From Kordia jejudonensis (lineage in GTDB: Bacteria; Bacteroidota; Bacteroidia; Flavobacteriales; Flavobacteriaceae), in assembly GCF_001005315.1 (NCBI RefSeq), contig NZ_LBMG01000019.1:1-64000 (forward strand): DNA of 64,000 nucleotides, given 5' to 3'. The notes beneath the pieces are model-generated. The model was not told where the DNA came from and made no database searches. It worked only from the letters and a program-made list of their open reading frames with translations. Numbering within the stretch: the first letter of the stretch is position 1; each line of letters begins with the position of its first letter. The position numbers were made by a program, and so were the translations under genes. This document shows positions 26,098-35,410 of the stretch, piece by piece.

Positions 26098-27453
26098 ATG
26101 AACTATATTGACAAGCTTGTCTTCAAATCAACGCATGTTTCCATACTTGCTATTTTCAGAATCATCTTTGGAATGTTTATGACATATCAAATGATTTATT
26201 ACTATGAAATCGATTATACGTTTCAATTTATATATGGTCCAGAAGTGTTATTCCCGTATCCAGGATTAGAATTTTTAAAACCTTTCTCATTAGGTCTTTT
26301 AAAAGCAATTCATGCAGGACTCTTACTATCTGCAATACTAATTACCGTTGGATTTTTGTACAGATATGCAATGGTGTTTTTCTTTCTAGGATTCTCGTAT
26401 TTTTCATTTATTGACAAAACATTGTACAATAATCATATCTATTTGATTGCTTTAATTGCTTTGGTAATGATATTCATCAATGCAGATTATAAATACAGTC
26501 TTCGTAGCAAATTTTCAAAAAAAGCATTGCCAAAATTTGTACCTGCTTGGCAACAAAATATCCTTATTTTTCTAATTTCTATCGTATACTTTTTTGGAGG
26601 AATCGCAAAACTATCTCCAAATTGGTTAGACAGTAATCTTATAAGTTATACAATTGATCAAGCACAAAGTAGTTTGCTTACCAACCTATTTTCTAAAGAA
26701 ACCTTGATTACGTTAATCAAATACGGCGGTTTACTATTCGATCTAAGCATAGCATTCATTTTACTAAACAAAAGAACCCGATTATTTGGTGTTATCTTGG
26801 TAGTTATCTTTAGCTACACAAACAATTCTATCCTTTTCAATGATATTGGAATCTTTCCATTCTTCATGATTTGTGCTACAATTTTATTCTTCGAGAGCGC
26901 AAAAGTTGGAAACTATATAGATAATATTTTTTCAAGTGCTTCAGCAAAGAAAACAACGGGTAGCGCAACACAAAATGAAACACCAAAATTTAAAACACTA
27001 ACACTTGCTTGCTTATTTATTTTTGTAACATTTCAACTCTTATTTCCTTTGCGACATATCTTCATGACTTCTAATCCTGAATGGACAGGCGTTGCACAAA
27101 GGTTTTCTTGGAGAATGAAAATGCAATCCAGAAATGTAACACAGTTCAAAATGTTTTTAACAGACCGAAAAACGGCTAAAACGTATGGTTTAGATGGCAC
27201 TTCATTTGTGACTAAAAATCAATTTATGCACATGGTAGAAGATCCATACACCTTTGTACATTTAGCAAAATATATAAGTGATAAGCTATATGTAGAACGC
27301 GGTTTGGTAGATCCTATCATAAAAGCAGAATTGATGGTGGAATTTAACGGAATGCCAACGCAATACATGCTTGATTCTTCAATTGATCTCACAAAAGTAG
27401 ATGAAAGTCACTTCGCTGATAACGCTTGGATTCCTGATTTTAATGGTTACTAA
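26098..27453 (+). CDS. HTTM / vitamin K-dependent gamma-carboxylase-like membrane protein
   Basis: 451 aa with about eight hydrophobic helices and an HTTM domain (residues about 8-300), then a soluble tail. FIDKTLYNNHIYL matches the region of human gamma-glutamyl carboxylase holding the CO2-site His (H113 here), and VYFFGGIAKLSPNWL matches the catalytic-base Lys region (K171 here). It therefore keeps both key residues known from the mammalian enzyme. Bacterial members have unproven substrates. It lies 1.2 kb from the VKOR fusion, which in animals recycles vitamin K for this enzyme, but on the opposite strand. Confidence 0.8.
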   Translation: MNYIDKLVFKSTHVSILAIFRIIFGMFMTYQMIYYYEIDYTFQFIYGPEVLFPYPGLEFLKPFSLGLLKAIHAGLLLSAILITVGFLYRYAMVFFFLGFSYFSFIDKTLYNNHIYLIALIALVMIFINADYKYSLRSKFSKKALPKFVPAWQQNILIFLISIVYFFGGIAKLSPNWLDSNLISYTIDQAQSSLLTNLFSKETLITLIKYGGLLFDLSIAFILLNKRTRLFGVILVVIFSYTNNSILFNDIGIFPFFMICATILFFESAKVGNYIDNIFSSASAKKTTGSATQNETPKFKTLTLACLFIFVTFQLLFPLRHIFMTSNPEWTGVAQRFSWRMKMQSRNVTQFKMFLTDRKTAKTYGLDGTSFVTKNQFMHMVEDPYTFVHLAKYISDKLYVERGLVDPIIKAELMVEFNGMPTQYMLDSSIDLTKVDESHFADNAWIPDFNGY

Positions 27454-27465
27454 TCAATCCAGAAA

Positions 27466-28167
27466 TTAATAGGCTACAGTTGTTCCAATTTCGTCAATTT
27501 CAGAGACAGATTCGTTAGTTTCCTTTAAAATAGTTTCCACTTTCGTGATTTTATGAATCACATACAGTACCAATATAAGTGCAATTATATTGATGATGTC
27601 CGAAATAATTAAATATTTATTAAGTTCCACAAAAGAATCAACATCGTTCGTATAAACTTGCTTTCTTGATGCAAAATTTGCAAAAATACCATTCACAATA
27701 TACGCAATCCACCAAATAACAATGAAGGAAGTATCTGTATCAACTTTAAAGTTAGAATTATATGCTCTAATGGCGTACTGTGTTTTTAAATAAATCTCTT
27801 TTGCCGTAGTAATTGGACGATATAAACTAACAATAGGAATAATAAATCCCCATGCTGAACCTGCTTTGCTATATTCTGTCTTTTGATTTTTGATGATAAG
27901 ATTTCCATAAGCTCTAGTAAACCAGCGAAGAAAGAAAATCACTGCTACAATGAATATAGAAAATTGCGCAACTCCCGAAATAGGCACCAAAATATCTAGC
28001 AACTCAATGGTAGCCATTTCTTCGTCAGTATTCGTGAAGTTTTCTAGTTTATAACTCTGAAAAAACAATAGTGCTATCGAAATTACATCAATACAAATTG
28101 CCATAATAAAAACCATAGTAATGTCTTTACTACGCTGTGAATTGTCTTTTAATTCGTCTTCAATCAT
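27466..28167 (-). CDS. DUF4328 family membrane protein
   Basis: 233 aa with about five hydrophobic helices. The DUF4328 signature is visible as FLRWFTRAYGNLI, GSAWGFIIPIVSLYRPITTAKEIY and FIVIWWIAYIVNGI. It is an inner-membrane protein of unknown role. Its start is 2 bp after the stop of the DJ-1-like lipoprotein gene, so the two are probably co-transcribed. Confidence 0.8.
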   Translation of the reverse strand: MIEDELKDNSQRSKDITMVFIMAICIDVISIALLFFQSYKLENFTNTDEEMATIELLDILVPISGVAQFSIFIVAVIFFLRWFTRAYGNLIIKNQKTEYSKAGSAWGFIIPIVSLYRPITTAKEIYLKTQYAIRAYNSNFKVDTDTSFIVIWWIAYIVNGIFANFASRKQVYTNDVDSFVELNKYLIISDIINIIALILVLYVIHKITKVETILKETNESVSEIDEIGTTVAY

Positions 28168-28169
28168 AA

Positions 28170-28937
28170 TTACTTTTTAATAATAGTATGCGGATAACCA
28201 TCCAATGTCCAATCGATCACTAAGCCGCCAGCCAAACTTTTTGCAATTTCTTTTCCGTATAAATGTTCGCACAAATATAATGCGGCTTCAAAACTTTTGG
28301 CGCCTCCAGCTGACGTAATATATTTTCCATCATGAACAAACAATGTATTAGCTCTAATATCTAACTTTGGAAACATTTCGCGCATCTTTTCCACATCACT
28401 TGGAAACGTTGTAGAAACTACATTATCAAGCAATCCAGCTTTCGCCAATACAAAAGCACCATCACAATGCGACGTTACAAATTTTGCATCTTTAGCAACT
28501 TTCTGTACAAAAGCAATCATCTTTGAATCTTCCAAATCGGTATCCAAATGATGTTCCGCACTTGGCACCACTAAAATATCAATTTTTGGTAAACTATCTT
28601 TCAAATAATTAAAATCAGGAAGAATTCGCATGCCTTCAAAAGTGGTAACTGCAGCATCCGTATTGGCAACGGTAAAAACGTTCATCGCTTTAATATTTTC
28701 ACGAAAAACAGTATGTTGAAAAATATCAAAAGGTGCTGTCAATTCTGTATTAAACACACCATCCATAATCAAAAAACCAACATTATAACGATTGGATTCA
28801 AGCTTTGGAAATTTCTTTTTAGGAGTAGCTTCTGAAGTCAATTTTCCTTCCACAACAGTTGCTTTAGTATCTTTTGTTGTCGGTGTACAACTCACAAAAC
28901 AGCTAAAAAAAGTTAAAACGGCGAGTATTTTTCTCAT
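28170..28937 (-). CDS. DJ-1/PfpI-family lipoprotein
   Basis: 255 aa. The lipoprotein signal ends FSCFVSC (Cys17). The DJ-1/PfpI domain spans about 50-250, with FLIMDGVFNTELTAPFDIF, the nucleophile elbow FVTSHCDGAFVLA (C158) and AGGAKSFEAALYLCEHL-like text after it. Most family members are cytosolic, so an envelope-anchored form stands out. The GlxA-like N-terminal pattern (amidase-type regulator domain) lacks a DNA-binding part here. Enzymatic activity is unknown. Confidence 0.8.
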   Translation of the reverse strand: MRKILAVLTFFSCFVSCTPTTKDTKATVVEGKLTSEATPKKKFPKLESNRYNVGFLIMDGVFNTELTAPFDIFQHTVFRENIKAMNVFTVANTDAAVTTFEGMRILPDFNYLKDSLPKIDILVVPSAEHHLDTDLEDSKMIAFVQKVAKDAKFVTSHCDGAFVLAKAGLLDNVVSTTFPSDVEKMREMFPKLDIRANTLFVHDGKYITSAGGAKSFEAALYLCEHLYGKEIAKSLAGGLVIDWTLDGYPHTIIKK

Positions 28938-29000
28938 AGAAACATGATAGCGATTAATATTTTGTAAATTTAGGCATTAAAATTTACGAACTATAACCAA

Positions 29001-30929
29001 ATGAAGACCTTTTTTAAATTTACCATTTTACTAGCTTTTCTAGTAACCTCTTGTACAAAATCGAATAAAACCACTACTGAAACAACAAAAGTAGAAGACA
29101 CGTATGTAGAAGAAAATTACGATAAGCTAGAAGTTACCATTGAAATGCGTGACGGAATCAAATTGCACACTACTATATATTCTCCAAAAGATAAAAGTCA
29201 AAAATATCCAATATTAATGATGCGAACGCCATATAGTTGCAGACCGTATGGAGAAGATAAGTTTAGAAAGAAAATTGGACCAAACACACATTTAATGAAA
29301 GAAGGAAACATCATTGTATATCAAGATGTGCGCGGTCGTTGGATGAGTGAAGGCGTATACGATAACATGCGTGCGTACATTCCGAACAAAACAGATAATT
29401 CACAAGTTGATGAATCTTCGGATACGTATGATACCATTGATTGGTTGGTGAAAAATGTAGAAAATAACAACGGTAATGTTGGAACTTGGGGAATTTCATA
29501 TCCAGGTTTCTATGCTACGTATTCTACAATTGACGCGCATCCAGCACTAAAAGCAGCATCTCCACAGGCATGTATTGGTGATTTCTTTTTTGATGATTTT
29601 CATCACAATGGCGCATTCTTACTTAGTTACTTTAGAGCCGTTTCTTTATTTGGTACGATGAAAAATGTGCCAAAAGATTCAGCTTGGTACAAATTACCCG
29701 ATTTAGGTACAAAAGATCAATACCAATTCTTCTTAGATGCTGGTCCGTTGAGCAATTTGAACAGTTACTTTGAATATGAAAAATTAGACAATGTAATTAC
29801 TTCTAAATCAGATCAAATTGATGATGTGTTTTGGAAAGAAATCATAGATCATCCAAATTATGATAGCGTTTGGAAACCAAAAGGATTGATTCAAAATTTA
29901 AAATATGCCAAGCCTACAGTTGCCACAATGATTGTCGGTGGTATGTTTGATGCAGAAGATTTATACGGACCTTTTGAAACGTATAAAGCAATTGAAAAAA
30001 ACAATCCAGATGCCTATAATACAATGGTTTTTGGCCCTTGGGATCACGGACGTTGGGCACGAACTGATGTAAAAAACTATGTTGGAAACTATTACTTTGG
30101 CGATTCGATTTCGTTGAACTTTCAACGTGATGTTGAAACGAAATTTTTCAATCATTTCCTCAAAGGAGATGGCAGCAAAAACTCAGGTTTGCCAGAAGCA
30201 TATGTATTTGATTCAGGAAAAAAATCATGGAGTAGTTTTGAAAGTTGGCCACCAGCAAATGTTACAAAACAAGCAATGTATTTAAATGCGAATCAAGAAT
30301 TATCTACAGAGAAAAAAGGCAATTCTAAAGAAATATTTATAAGTGATTTAAAACGTCCTGTTCCGTATTCGGAAGATATAAAAACGGTATTTACGCCTAG
30401 AAAATATATGACAGACGATCAACGATTTGCAGCGCGCCGTACCGATGTATTAGTTTTTGAAACAGAAGTCTTAACAGAAGATTTTACACTTGCAGGAGAT
30501 ATTATGGCAAAACTAAAAGTGGCAACTACAGGAACTGATGCCGATTGGATTGTAAAAGTAGTTGATGTACATCCACACGATGCAGAAGAACAAAAAGAAG
30601 GTATGCAAGACCATTTGGCAATGAGTAATTATCATCTAATGGTACGTAGTGAAGTAATGCGCGGACGTTTTCGCAATAGTTTTGAAAATCCAGAACCTTT
30701 TGTGCCAAACCAAAAAACGGCGGTAAATATCAAATTACAAGATGTGTATCATACTTTTAAAAAGGGACACAAACTGCAAATTCAAGTACAAAGTACGTGG
30801 TTTCCTTTAATTGACTTGAATCCGCAAACCTTTGTGCCAAACATTTATAAAGCCACAGAAGCAGATTTCAAAAATCAGACACATACGGTTTTCAATGATT
30901 CGGCTATTGAGTTTTCAGTGTTGAAGTAG
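29001..30929 (+). CDS. CocE/NonD-family hydrolase lipoprotein
   Basis: 642 aa. The lipoprotein signal is LLAFLVTSC (Cys18). An alpha/beta-hydrolase of the X-Pro dipeptidyl-peptidase (S15) type follows, with VYQDVRGRWMSEG, nucleophile motif GTWGISYPG (S166), acid-region GMFDAEDLYGPF and catalytic-His region GPWDHGRW. The C-terminal jelly roll (about 430-640) matches the PepX C-terminal domain. It should cleave acyl or peptide bonds at the cell surface or periplasm. The natural substrate is not predictable. Confidence 0.88.
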   Translation: MKTFFKFTILLAFLVTSCTKSNKTTTETTKVEDTYVEENYDKLEVTIEMRDGIKLHTTIYSPKDKSQKYPILMMRTPYSCRPYGEDKFRKKIGPNTHLMKEGNIIVYQDVRGRWMSEGVYDNMRAYIPNKTDNSQVDESSDTYDTIDWLVKNVENNNGNVGTWGISYPGFYATYSTIDAHPALKAASPQACIGDFFFDDFHHNGAFLLSYFRAVSLFGTMKNVPKDSAWYKLPDLGTKDQYQFFLDAGPLSNLNSYFEYEKLDNVITSKSDQIDDVFWKEIIDHPNYDSVWKPKGLIQNLKYAKPTVATMIVGGMFDAEDLYGPFETYKAIEKNNPDAYNTMVFGPWDHGRWARTDVKNYVGNYYFGDSISLNFQRDVETKFFNHFLKGDGSKNSGLPEAYVFDSGKKSWSSFESWPPANVTKQAMYLNANQELSTEKKGNSKEIFISDLKRPVPYSEDIKTVFTPRKYMTDDQRFAARRTDVLVFETEVLTEDFTLAGDIMAKLKVATTGTDADWIVKVVDVHPHDAEEQKEGMQDHLAMSNYHLMVRSEVMRGRFRNSFENPEPFVPNQKTAVNIKLQDVYHTFKKGHKLQIQVQSTWFPLIDLNPQTFVPNIYKATEADFKNQTHTVFNDSAIEFSVLK

Positions 30930-30937
30930 GCTCGCTT

Positions 30938-30963
30938 CACTTCGACAAGCTCAGTGCATGAGC
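30938..30963. repeat. REP-like TTCGACAAGCTCAGTG element
   Basis: CTTCACTTCGACAAGCTCAG, followed by TGCATGAGC, just after the hydrolase stop. It shares TTCGACnnnGCTCArTG with the revcomp of GTCACATTGAGCGCAGTCGA in the 184-bp repeats at 55 and 239, pointing to a dispersed repeat family. Confidence 0.55.
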
Positions 30964-31033
30964 TTTTAGATTGTTGGAAAGTTAGATGATTAGAAAAATT
31001 TTAAATGCAGCATTTAGCATTCAAAATTTATAA

Positions 31034-31408
31034 TTAAATCCACCACGGCGGATTTTTTCTGTTTTCGCCCGCTTTGAATAGAATCAGTTTGTTTCCGTCA
31101 AGGTCATTCAAATAGGCTTCACGCCATTTCCATGATTTGTCTTCGGGCAGACTTGTGAATTGAATTCCTTTGGCTTGCAAAGTTCTGACGGTTTCATCCA
31201 ACTCATCATTTTCAAAATATAAGGTTACATTGTGACTTTCTGAGATTTTTTCCACTTGATGGATAGAAAATGTAGCATCGCCATCAGGACATTCAAACCG
31301 AACATATCTAGGAAGTGCGTCCACAATAAGACGCAATCCTAGTGTTGTGTAAAATTCTGTTGCTTTGGCAACATCTATGGATGAAATTGTTATTTGATTT
31401 AAATTCAT
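31034..31408 (-). CDS. VOC-family (glyoxalase-like) protein
   Basis: 124 aa with a beta-alpha-beta-beta-beta layout. MNLNQITISSIDVAKATEFYTTLGL opens the domain and REAYLNDLDGNKLILFKAGEN closes it. The closing metal-ligand Glu of true glyoxalase I is replaced in the DLDGN segment, so catalysis cannot be assigned. VOC members include dioxygenases, bleomycin-binding proteins and isomerases. Cytosolic; downstream of the MFS gene by 36 bp and probably co-transcribed. Confidence 0.85.
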   Translation of the reverse strand: MNLNQITISSIDVAKATEFYTTLGLRLIVDALPRYVRFECPDGDATFSIHQVEKISESHNVTLYFENDELDETVRTLQAKGIQFTSLPEDKSWKWREAYLNDLDGNKLILFKAGENRKNPPWWI

Positions 31409-31444
31409 AAGTTCAAAAAATTTAATTTTTCAAATAGAAACCTA

Positions 31445-32656
31445 TTATAATCCTTTTTGGGTTCTTTTGTGCAACCAAATTGCTAAAATTGCTCCAATAA
31501 CACCAAATGTTCCTGTGACAAACCAGTTTACTTGATGCCCAAAATTTGCCACAATTTCCAATCCAGTTTTTGAACTAAAAATATGTGCTAACGAAAACGC
31601 CATGGCGTATAATGCCATATAACTTCCTTCGTTTCCATCTTTTGCTCGGTTAATGGCATACGCGTTTGTATATGGAAAACCAATCATTTCTCCAAGAGTA
31701 ATGATTACGATGCTGACAATCAACATACCAACCCAAACATTATAAAGTAACACATAAAAACTCAATCCGAATAATATAGAACCGTAAATGATGAGTTTTG
31801 TAGCCGAAATATTTCGTTGTTCTAAGTAATTGATAAATGGCATTTCAAAAATTACGATGATAGCAACATTGATAAACATGATCAATCCTGTGTCGAATTC
31901 AGTCAAACCGAATTGATCGTTTTGATAAATTGGCATTGTAATGATTAATTGAAAAAATGCCATACCCATAAAGAAGCAAATTGCAATGAAAATCCAGTAA
32001 CTTTTATCTTTATAAGCGGCGTTTTTATCAACAATTGTTACCTCTTCAGAATTTTCAGCAACAGGTCTTTTTTGTTCTTTTACCAACATGTAAAATATGA
32101 CAATAGCAATAATACAGGTAATGCCATCAATCCAGAATAATATATTATATCCTTTTGTTACAATAATCCAACCTGCTAATGTTGGTCCAATTCCCATACC
32201 GAGATTGATTGCCAAACGAATTAACGCTAATGATCGTGTTTGATTTTCAGGTTTGCTATATGCTTTGAGCGATACAAAAATGGCAGGACGAAACATATCT
32301 GCAATCGTCATGATTCCTAAAATTGCAAAACACAATCCCCAAAATGAGCTTACATATTGCAATCCGATAAACCCAAATCCTGTTACAAATAGGCTAAAAA
32401 TCATGATTTTATAAAACCCAACTTTGTCTACTAATTTTCCTCCTAAAAATGATCCAAATAAGGAACCGATTCCAAAAAAGACTAAAATTGATCCTGCATC
32501 ACTTTCACTAAAATTTAATTCTTTGGTTAAATACAAAGATAAAAACGGAATAACCATGGTTCCGGCTCTGTTTACTAACGAAATGAGCGCTAGAAACCAT
32601 ATTTCTTTTGACAATCCTTTGAATGAATCAATGTAATTTAAGTACATTTTTTTCAT
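31445..32656 (-). CDS. MFS transporter
   Basis: 403 aa with 12 predicted helices. The first loop motif GSFLGGKLVDKVGFYKIMIFS is a typical MFS motif A. A basic central loop (KEQKRPVAENSEEV) separates the halves. The family suggests a drug or metabolite exporter; substrate unknown. ATG at 32656 is taken, with another three codons in. The upstream region carries a short ORF and a terminator hairpin on the same strand, consistent with attenuation. Confidence 0.85.
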   Translation of the reverse strand: MKKMYLNYIDSFKGLSKEIWFLALISLVNRAGTMVIPFLSLYLTKELNFSESDAGSILVFFGIGSLFGSFLGGKLVDKVGFYKIMIFSLFVTGFGFIGLQYVSSFWGLCFAILGIMTIADMFRPAIFVSLKAYSKPENQTRSLALIRLAINLGMGIGPTLAGWIIVTKGYNILFWIDGITCIIAIVIFYMLVKEQKRPVAENSEEVTIVDKNAAYKDKSYWIFIAICFFMGMAFFQLIITMPIYQNDQFGLTEFDTGLIMFINVAIIVIFEMPFINYLEQRNISATKLIIYGSILFGLSFYVLLYNVWVGMLIVSIVIITLGEMIGFPYTNAYAINRAKDGNEGSYMALYAMAFSLAHIFSSKTGLEIVANFGHQVNWFVTGTFGVIGAILAIWLHKRTQKGL

Positions 32657-32719
32657 AATTCATATTTTTTGGTTGGTTAATTGTAGGTTGTTTTTTGATT
32701 TGAAACAGTATTAAAATAA

Positions 32720-32747
32720 AAAAGTCCGACGGTGAAGTCGGACTTTT
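32720..32747 (-). terminator. Perfect hairpin upstream of the MFS gene
   Basis: AAAAGTCCGAC (32720-32730) and GTCGGACTTTT (32737-32747) form an 11-bp perfect stem with a 6-nt loop and T runs on both sides. It lies 64 bp before the MFS ATG and 26 bp after the stop of a 25-codon ORF on the same strand. It is either a terminator of a tiny gene or an attenuator of the transporter. Confidence 0.85.
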
Positions 32748-32772
32748 AAAATTGTTATATATGATAGTTACA

Positions 32773-32850
32773 TCAACACAATACATAAGCGCCCGAGCTT
32801 CTTTCCCAAGAAGATCTTTGTACATACTTATTTACTGTGATACATTTCAT
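32773..32850 (-). CDS. 25-aa candidate leader peptide
   Basis: Read directly on the minus strand: ATG at 32850, TGA at 32773-32775. The peptide starts MKCITVNKYVQRSS and ends GAYVLC. The RNA for its middle can fold CUUCUU/AAGAAG. A TAnnTTTG box lies 19 bp upstream of the ATG, so the transcript would have a very short 5' leader. It is too short for homology; its order promoter-ORF-terminator-MFS fits a ribosome-mediated leader peptide. Confidence 0.4.
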   Translation of the reverse strand: MKCITVNKYVQRSSWERSSGAYVLC

Positions 32851-32868
32851 TTTTATCGTATTTGATAT

Positions 32869-32876
32869 CAAAACTA
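32869..32876 (-). promoter_or_regulatory. -7 promoter box for leader ORF/MFS
   Basis: The minus strand reads TAGTTTTG, an exact TAnnTTTG element, followed 19 bp later by the leader ORF ATG. It is identical to the box upstream of the HEPN-like gene (1969-1976). Confidence 0.45.
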
Positions 32877-33036
32877 CATAAAAATTAGATACAATAACTA
32901 ACTTTTTTAAGTTTTTGAAGATATTTTATTTTTTTGTAAAACATATTATTTCATGTCTGCACAAAAAAACAGCAACTCATATGACTATGAATTCCTGTTT
33001 GTATAAAGGGTTATTTTATCGTTTTATAATGGTATT

Positions 33037-34515
33037 TTATTTTACCATCATTTTCTTAGTTACGATAATTTTTCCTCTAGAAATAAGGCTGTATAAAAAC
33101 ATTCCTTTGCCAATTTCGTTTGAATTAATTACAAGTTCTCCAGTTTGTCCTTTTACGTCATATTCTCGAATATACTTTCCTGTCATGTCGAAAACTGTAA
33201 TAGTTGCTCTTGCATTTTTTGGCAATGTGTAACTTATTGTGGCACTATTACTAAACGGATTTGGGATGTTTTGTTCCATAGAAAAAACAACTTCTTTACT
33301 AGCTTTCTGAGAATCTTCAGAAGTTATAGTTGCACTTTTTTCGTTTTCTAATGCAATCACTTTTTCGTTCAATTCTTGAATACTTGAAGTCAAAATTGAA
33401 ATTAATCCTGTATAATTTACAGCTTTGTATTCGTATGTTTCTGTAACTTTATTTTCCGCATCTATAATAGGTTTTTGTATGGTAGTTACCAGTTCGGGAA
33501 ATATTTCTTCTAGGTCTTGTGCAATAAATCCATGTTGCAATCCTTCGGGTAAATTTAAATTCTTATTCGATTTAAATTTATAATTTACAGCATTCAATTC
33601 CATGATTCGTTCCAAAATATCTTTTTCATTGTTGATTTCTTCCTTTAGTTTTCTATCGGAAGATGTAAATAGTCCAGCTACAACTACATCGCCATCAAAG
33701 TATCCAGCGTACCAATTTGGATTGGTAATACTTGCACTTCCATAAATACTAGCTCCAAAACCACCTGTAAAGGAAGTACTAGAAATTGAACTATAAACAC
33801 CGTATGTATCACCTCCGATTGAATTAACGATAGCATTTACACCTTTAGTGTTGAAACCTCTGTTCAATTCAATATCTACACCAATGTCATTAAATGCTCC
33901 GCCATTTGTTGTAACGACAACACCTTTTTTTTCTTGGCATGAAACGTTGTTAATTGATTTCAATCCAACGACTGTGCCACTCGCTCCATTGGTGTTTTGT
34001 GCCGTAATTCCTGTTCGGTTAGTGGTTGCAATACTACTATAATCTACACCAACTAAGGTTTCGTCGGTTGGCGTAAACGGAATTCCGAAGTACGTTTTTC
34101 CGTCGTTTGTCATAGTTGCCACAATTCTGGAACCTGTTGAGGTAAAGCTGTCGGCGACTCTAAATTCTAAATCCGTTCCCGAGAAAGTACTGTCGCCAAT
34201 CCATTGAATTCTGGGATTTGCGTCGCTAATATCTTGATATCCCATCGTAATGGCTCTGTTAGGCAATTGAAAACGCAAACCGTATACATTTTGACTTCCT
34301 GTATTGAGTTTTCCCAAAGAAAACCATGTACTGTTATTAAAATCAAAGTTAATTCCTGTATCTAATTGTGTTACAAGACCTTGATCAAATCGGAATGTTT
34401 CTCCCACTAAAGGTAAAGGAGTGTTAATAGTTGATGCCACAGCACCGTTTGATTGATTTTGCGCAAAAGTGAATGCTGCAAAAAATAGTGTAATAGGTAG
34501 AATAAATTTTTTCAT
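33037..34515 (-). CDS. T9SS-exported protein with S74 chaperone-like domain
   Basis: 492 aa from the ATG at 34515, which begins a signal peptide (MKKFILPITLFFAAFTFAQ); the frame is open further upstream without one. The middle is beta-rich. Residues about 290-370 match the intramolecular chaperone of endosialidase/peptidase S74 (TSSDRKLKEEI, GLQHGFIAQDLEEIFPEL). A short coiled coil (QELNEKVIALENEK) and a T9SS type A sorting domain follow (NIPNPFSNSATISY, VFDMTGKY, KKMMVK). Without phage genes nearby this is a surface fibre-like protein, not a tail fibre. Confidence 0.85.
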   Translation of the reverse strand: MKKFILPITLFFAAFTFAQNQSNGAVASTINTPLPLVGETFRFDQGLVTQLDTGINFDFNNSTWFSLGKLNTGSQNVYGLRFQLPNRAITMGYQDISDANPRIQWIGDSTFSGTDLEFRVADSFTSTGSRIVATMTNDGKTYFGIPFTPTDETLVGVDYSSIATTNRTGITAQNTNGASGTVVGLKSINNVSCQEKKGVVVTTNGGAFNDIGVDIELNRGFNTKGVNAIVNSIGGDTYGVYSSISSTSFTGGFGASIYGSASITNPNWYAGYFDGDVVVAGLFTSSDRKLKEEINNEKDILERIMELNAVNYKFKSNKNLNLPEGLQHGFIAQDLEEIFPELVTTIQKPIIDAENKVTETYEYKAVNYTGLISILTSSIQELNEKVIALENEKSATITSEDSQKASKEVVFSMEQNIPNPFSNSATISYTLPKNARATITVFDMTGKYIREYDVKGQTGELVINSNEIGKGMFLYSLISRGKIIVTKKMMVK

Positions 34516-34713
34516 AATTTTAAATATTTGATTTATAATGTTTAAAATTAATTTGAAAACCGTAGGTAGAACGATGGCTTTACCGTAAGAAATTACGCCA
34601 TAAATACCTGTTAACATATATTTAAGACATTCAAAATAAAAACTTTTCACTTTATGAATGACAAGTTGTATTTTTGGATTCAATTGGAGAAAGTTAATTC
34701 TAAGACTTAGGAA

Positions 34714-35319
34714 ATGAAAAAAATACTTGTATTACTATGCGTGTTGATGTCTACAATAGGTTGTTCACAAGGCAAGAAAGAGATCGTTGGAAAAACGGCG
34801 TTTCAACGTGAATTGAATGCTTCATTTAAAGATGCTTCAACATCGCCACTGACAAAAAAAGATTTGAAAACCTTTAGTGGATTAGAATTTTTTCCTGTAA
34901 ATGAGAAGTTTAACGTAACCGCAAGTTTCAAGCTAACGCCTAATACGAAACCTTTTAAAATGCCAACATCGACCACACGAACGCCTATGTATAGATGTTA
35001 TGGAATTGCTACATTTACCATTGATGGAAAAGAATATTCGTTGGAAATCTATCAAAATCAAGATCCAGACAGAGATCCAGCGTATAAAGACGATTTATTT
35101 CTTCCATTCACGGATCAAACTAATGGATTTGCAAGTTACGGTGGCGGACGTTATATTGATTTAAAAATTCCAACAGAAAATACCATTGTTATCAATTTTA
35201 ATGAAGCATACAATCCATATTGTGCTTACAGTGATCGTTATTCGTGTCCAATTCCACCACGAGTGAATTTCTTACCAATTGAAATTAATGCAGGAGTAAA
35301 AGCGTATAAGAAGCATTAA
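34714..35319 (+). CDS. DUF1684 lipoprotein
   Basis: 201 aa. The lipoprotein signal ends LMSTIGC (Cys17). DUF1684 features are FFPVNEKFNVTASF, YRCYGIATFTIDGKEYSLEIYQ, FLPFTDQTNGFASYGGGRYIDLKIP and FNEAYNPYCAYSDRYSCPIPP. The family is small and beta-rich, of unknown function. It is divergent from the T9SS/S74 gene and monocistronic. Confidence 0.88.
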   Translation: MKKILVLLCVLMSTIGCSQGKKEIVGKTAFQRELNASFKDASTSPLTKKDLKTFSGLEFFPVNEKFNVTASFKLTPNTKPFKMPTSTTRTPMYRCYGIATFTIDGKEYSLEIYQNQDPDRDPAYKDDLFLPFTDQTNGFASYGGGRYIDLKIPTENTIVINFNEAYNPYCAYSDRYSCPIPPRVNFLPIEINAGVKAYKKH

Positions 35320-35410
35320 ATTTGTTGAAAACGTTCTCTGTGGAACCAATATGAAAGCGTAATCTATTTGAATATAGAAGTAGCAAGAATCAAACAATTA
35401 AGGTGCGTTT

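Noticed and set aside
33037-34515. Phage tail-fibre assignment from the S74 domain
   Set aside because: A signal peptide and T9SS sorting domain are present and no phage genes lie nearby.
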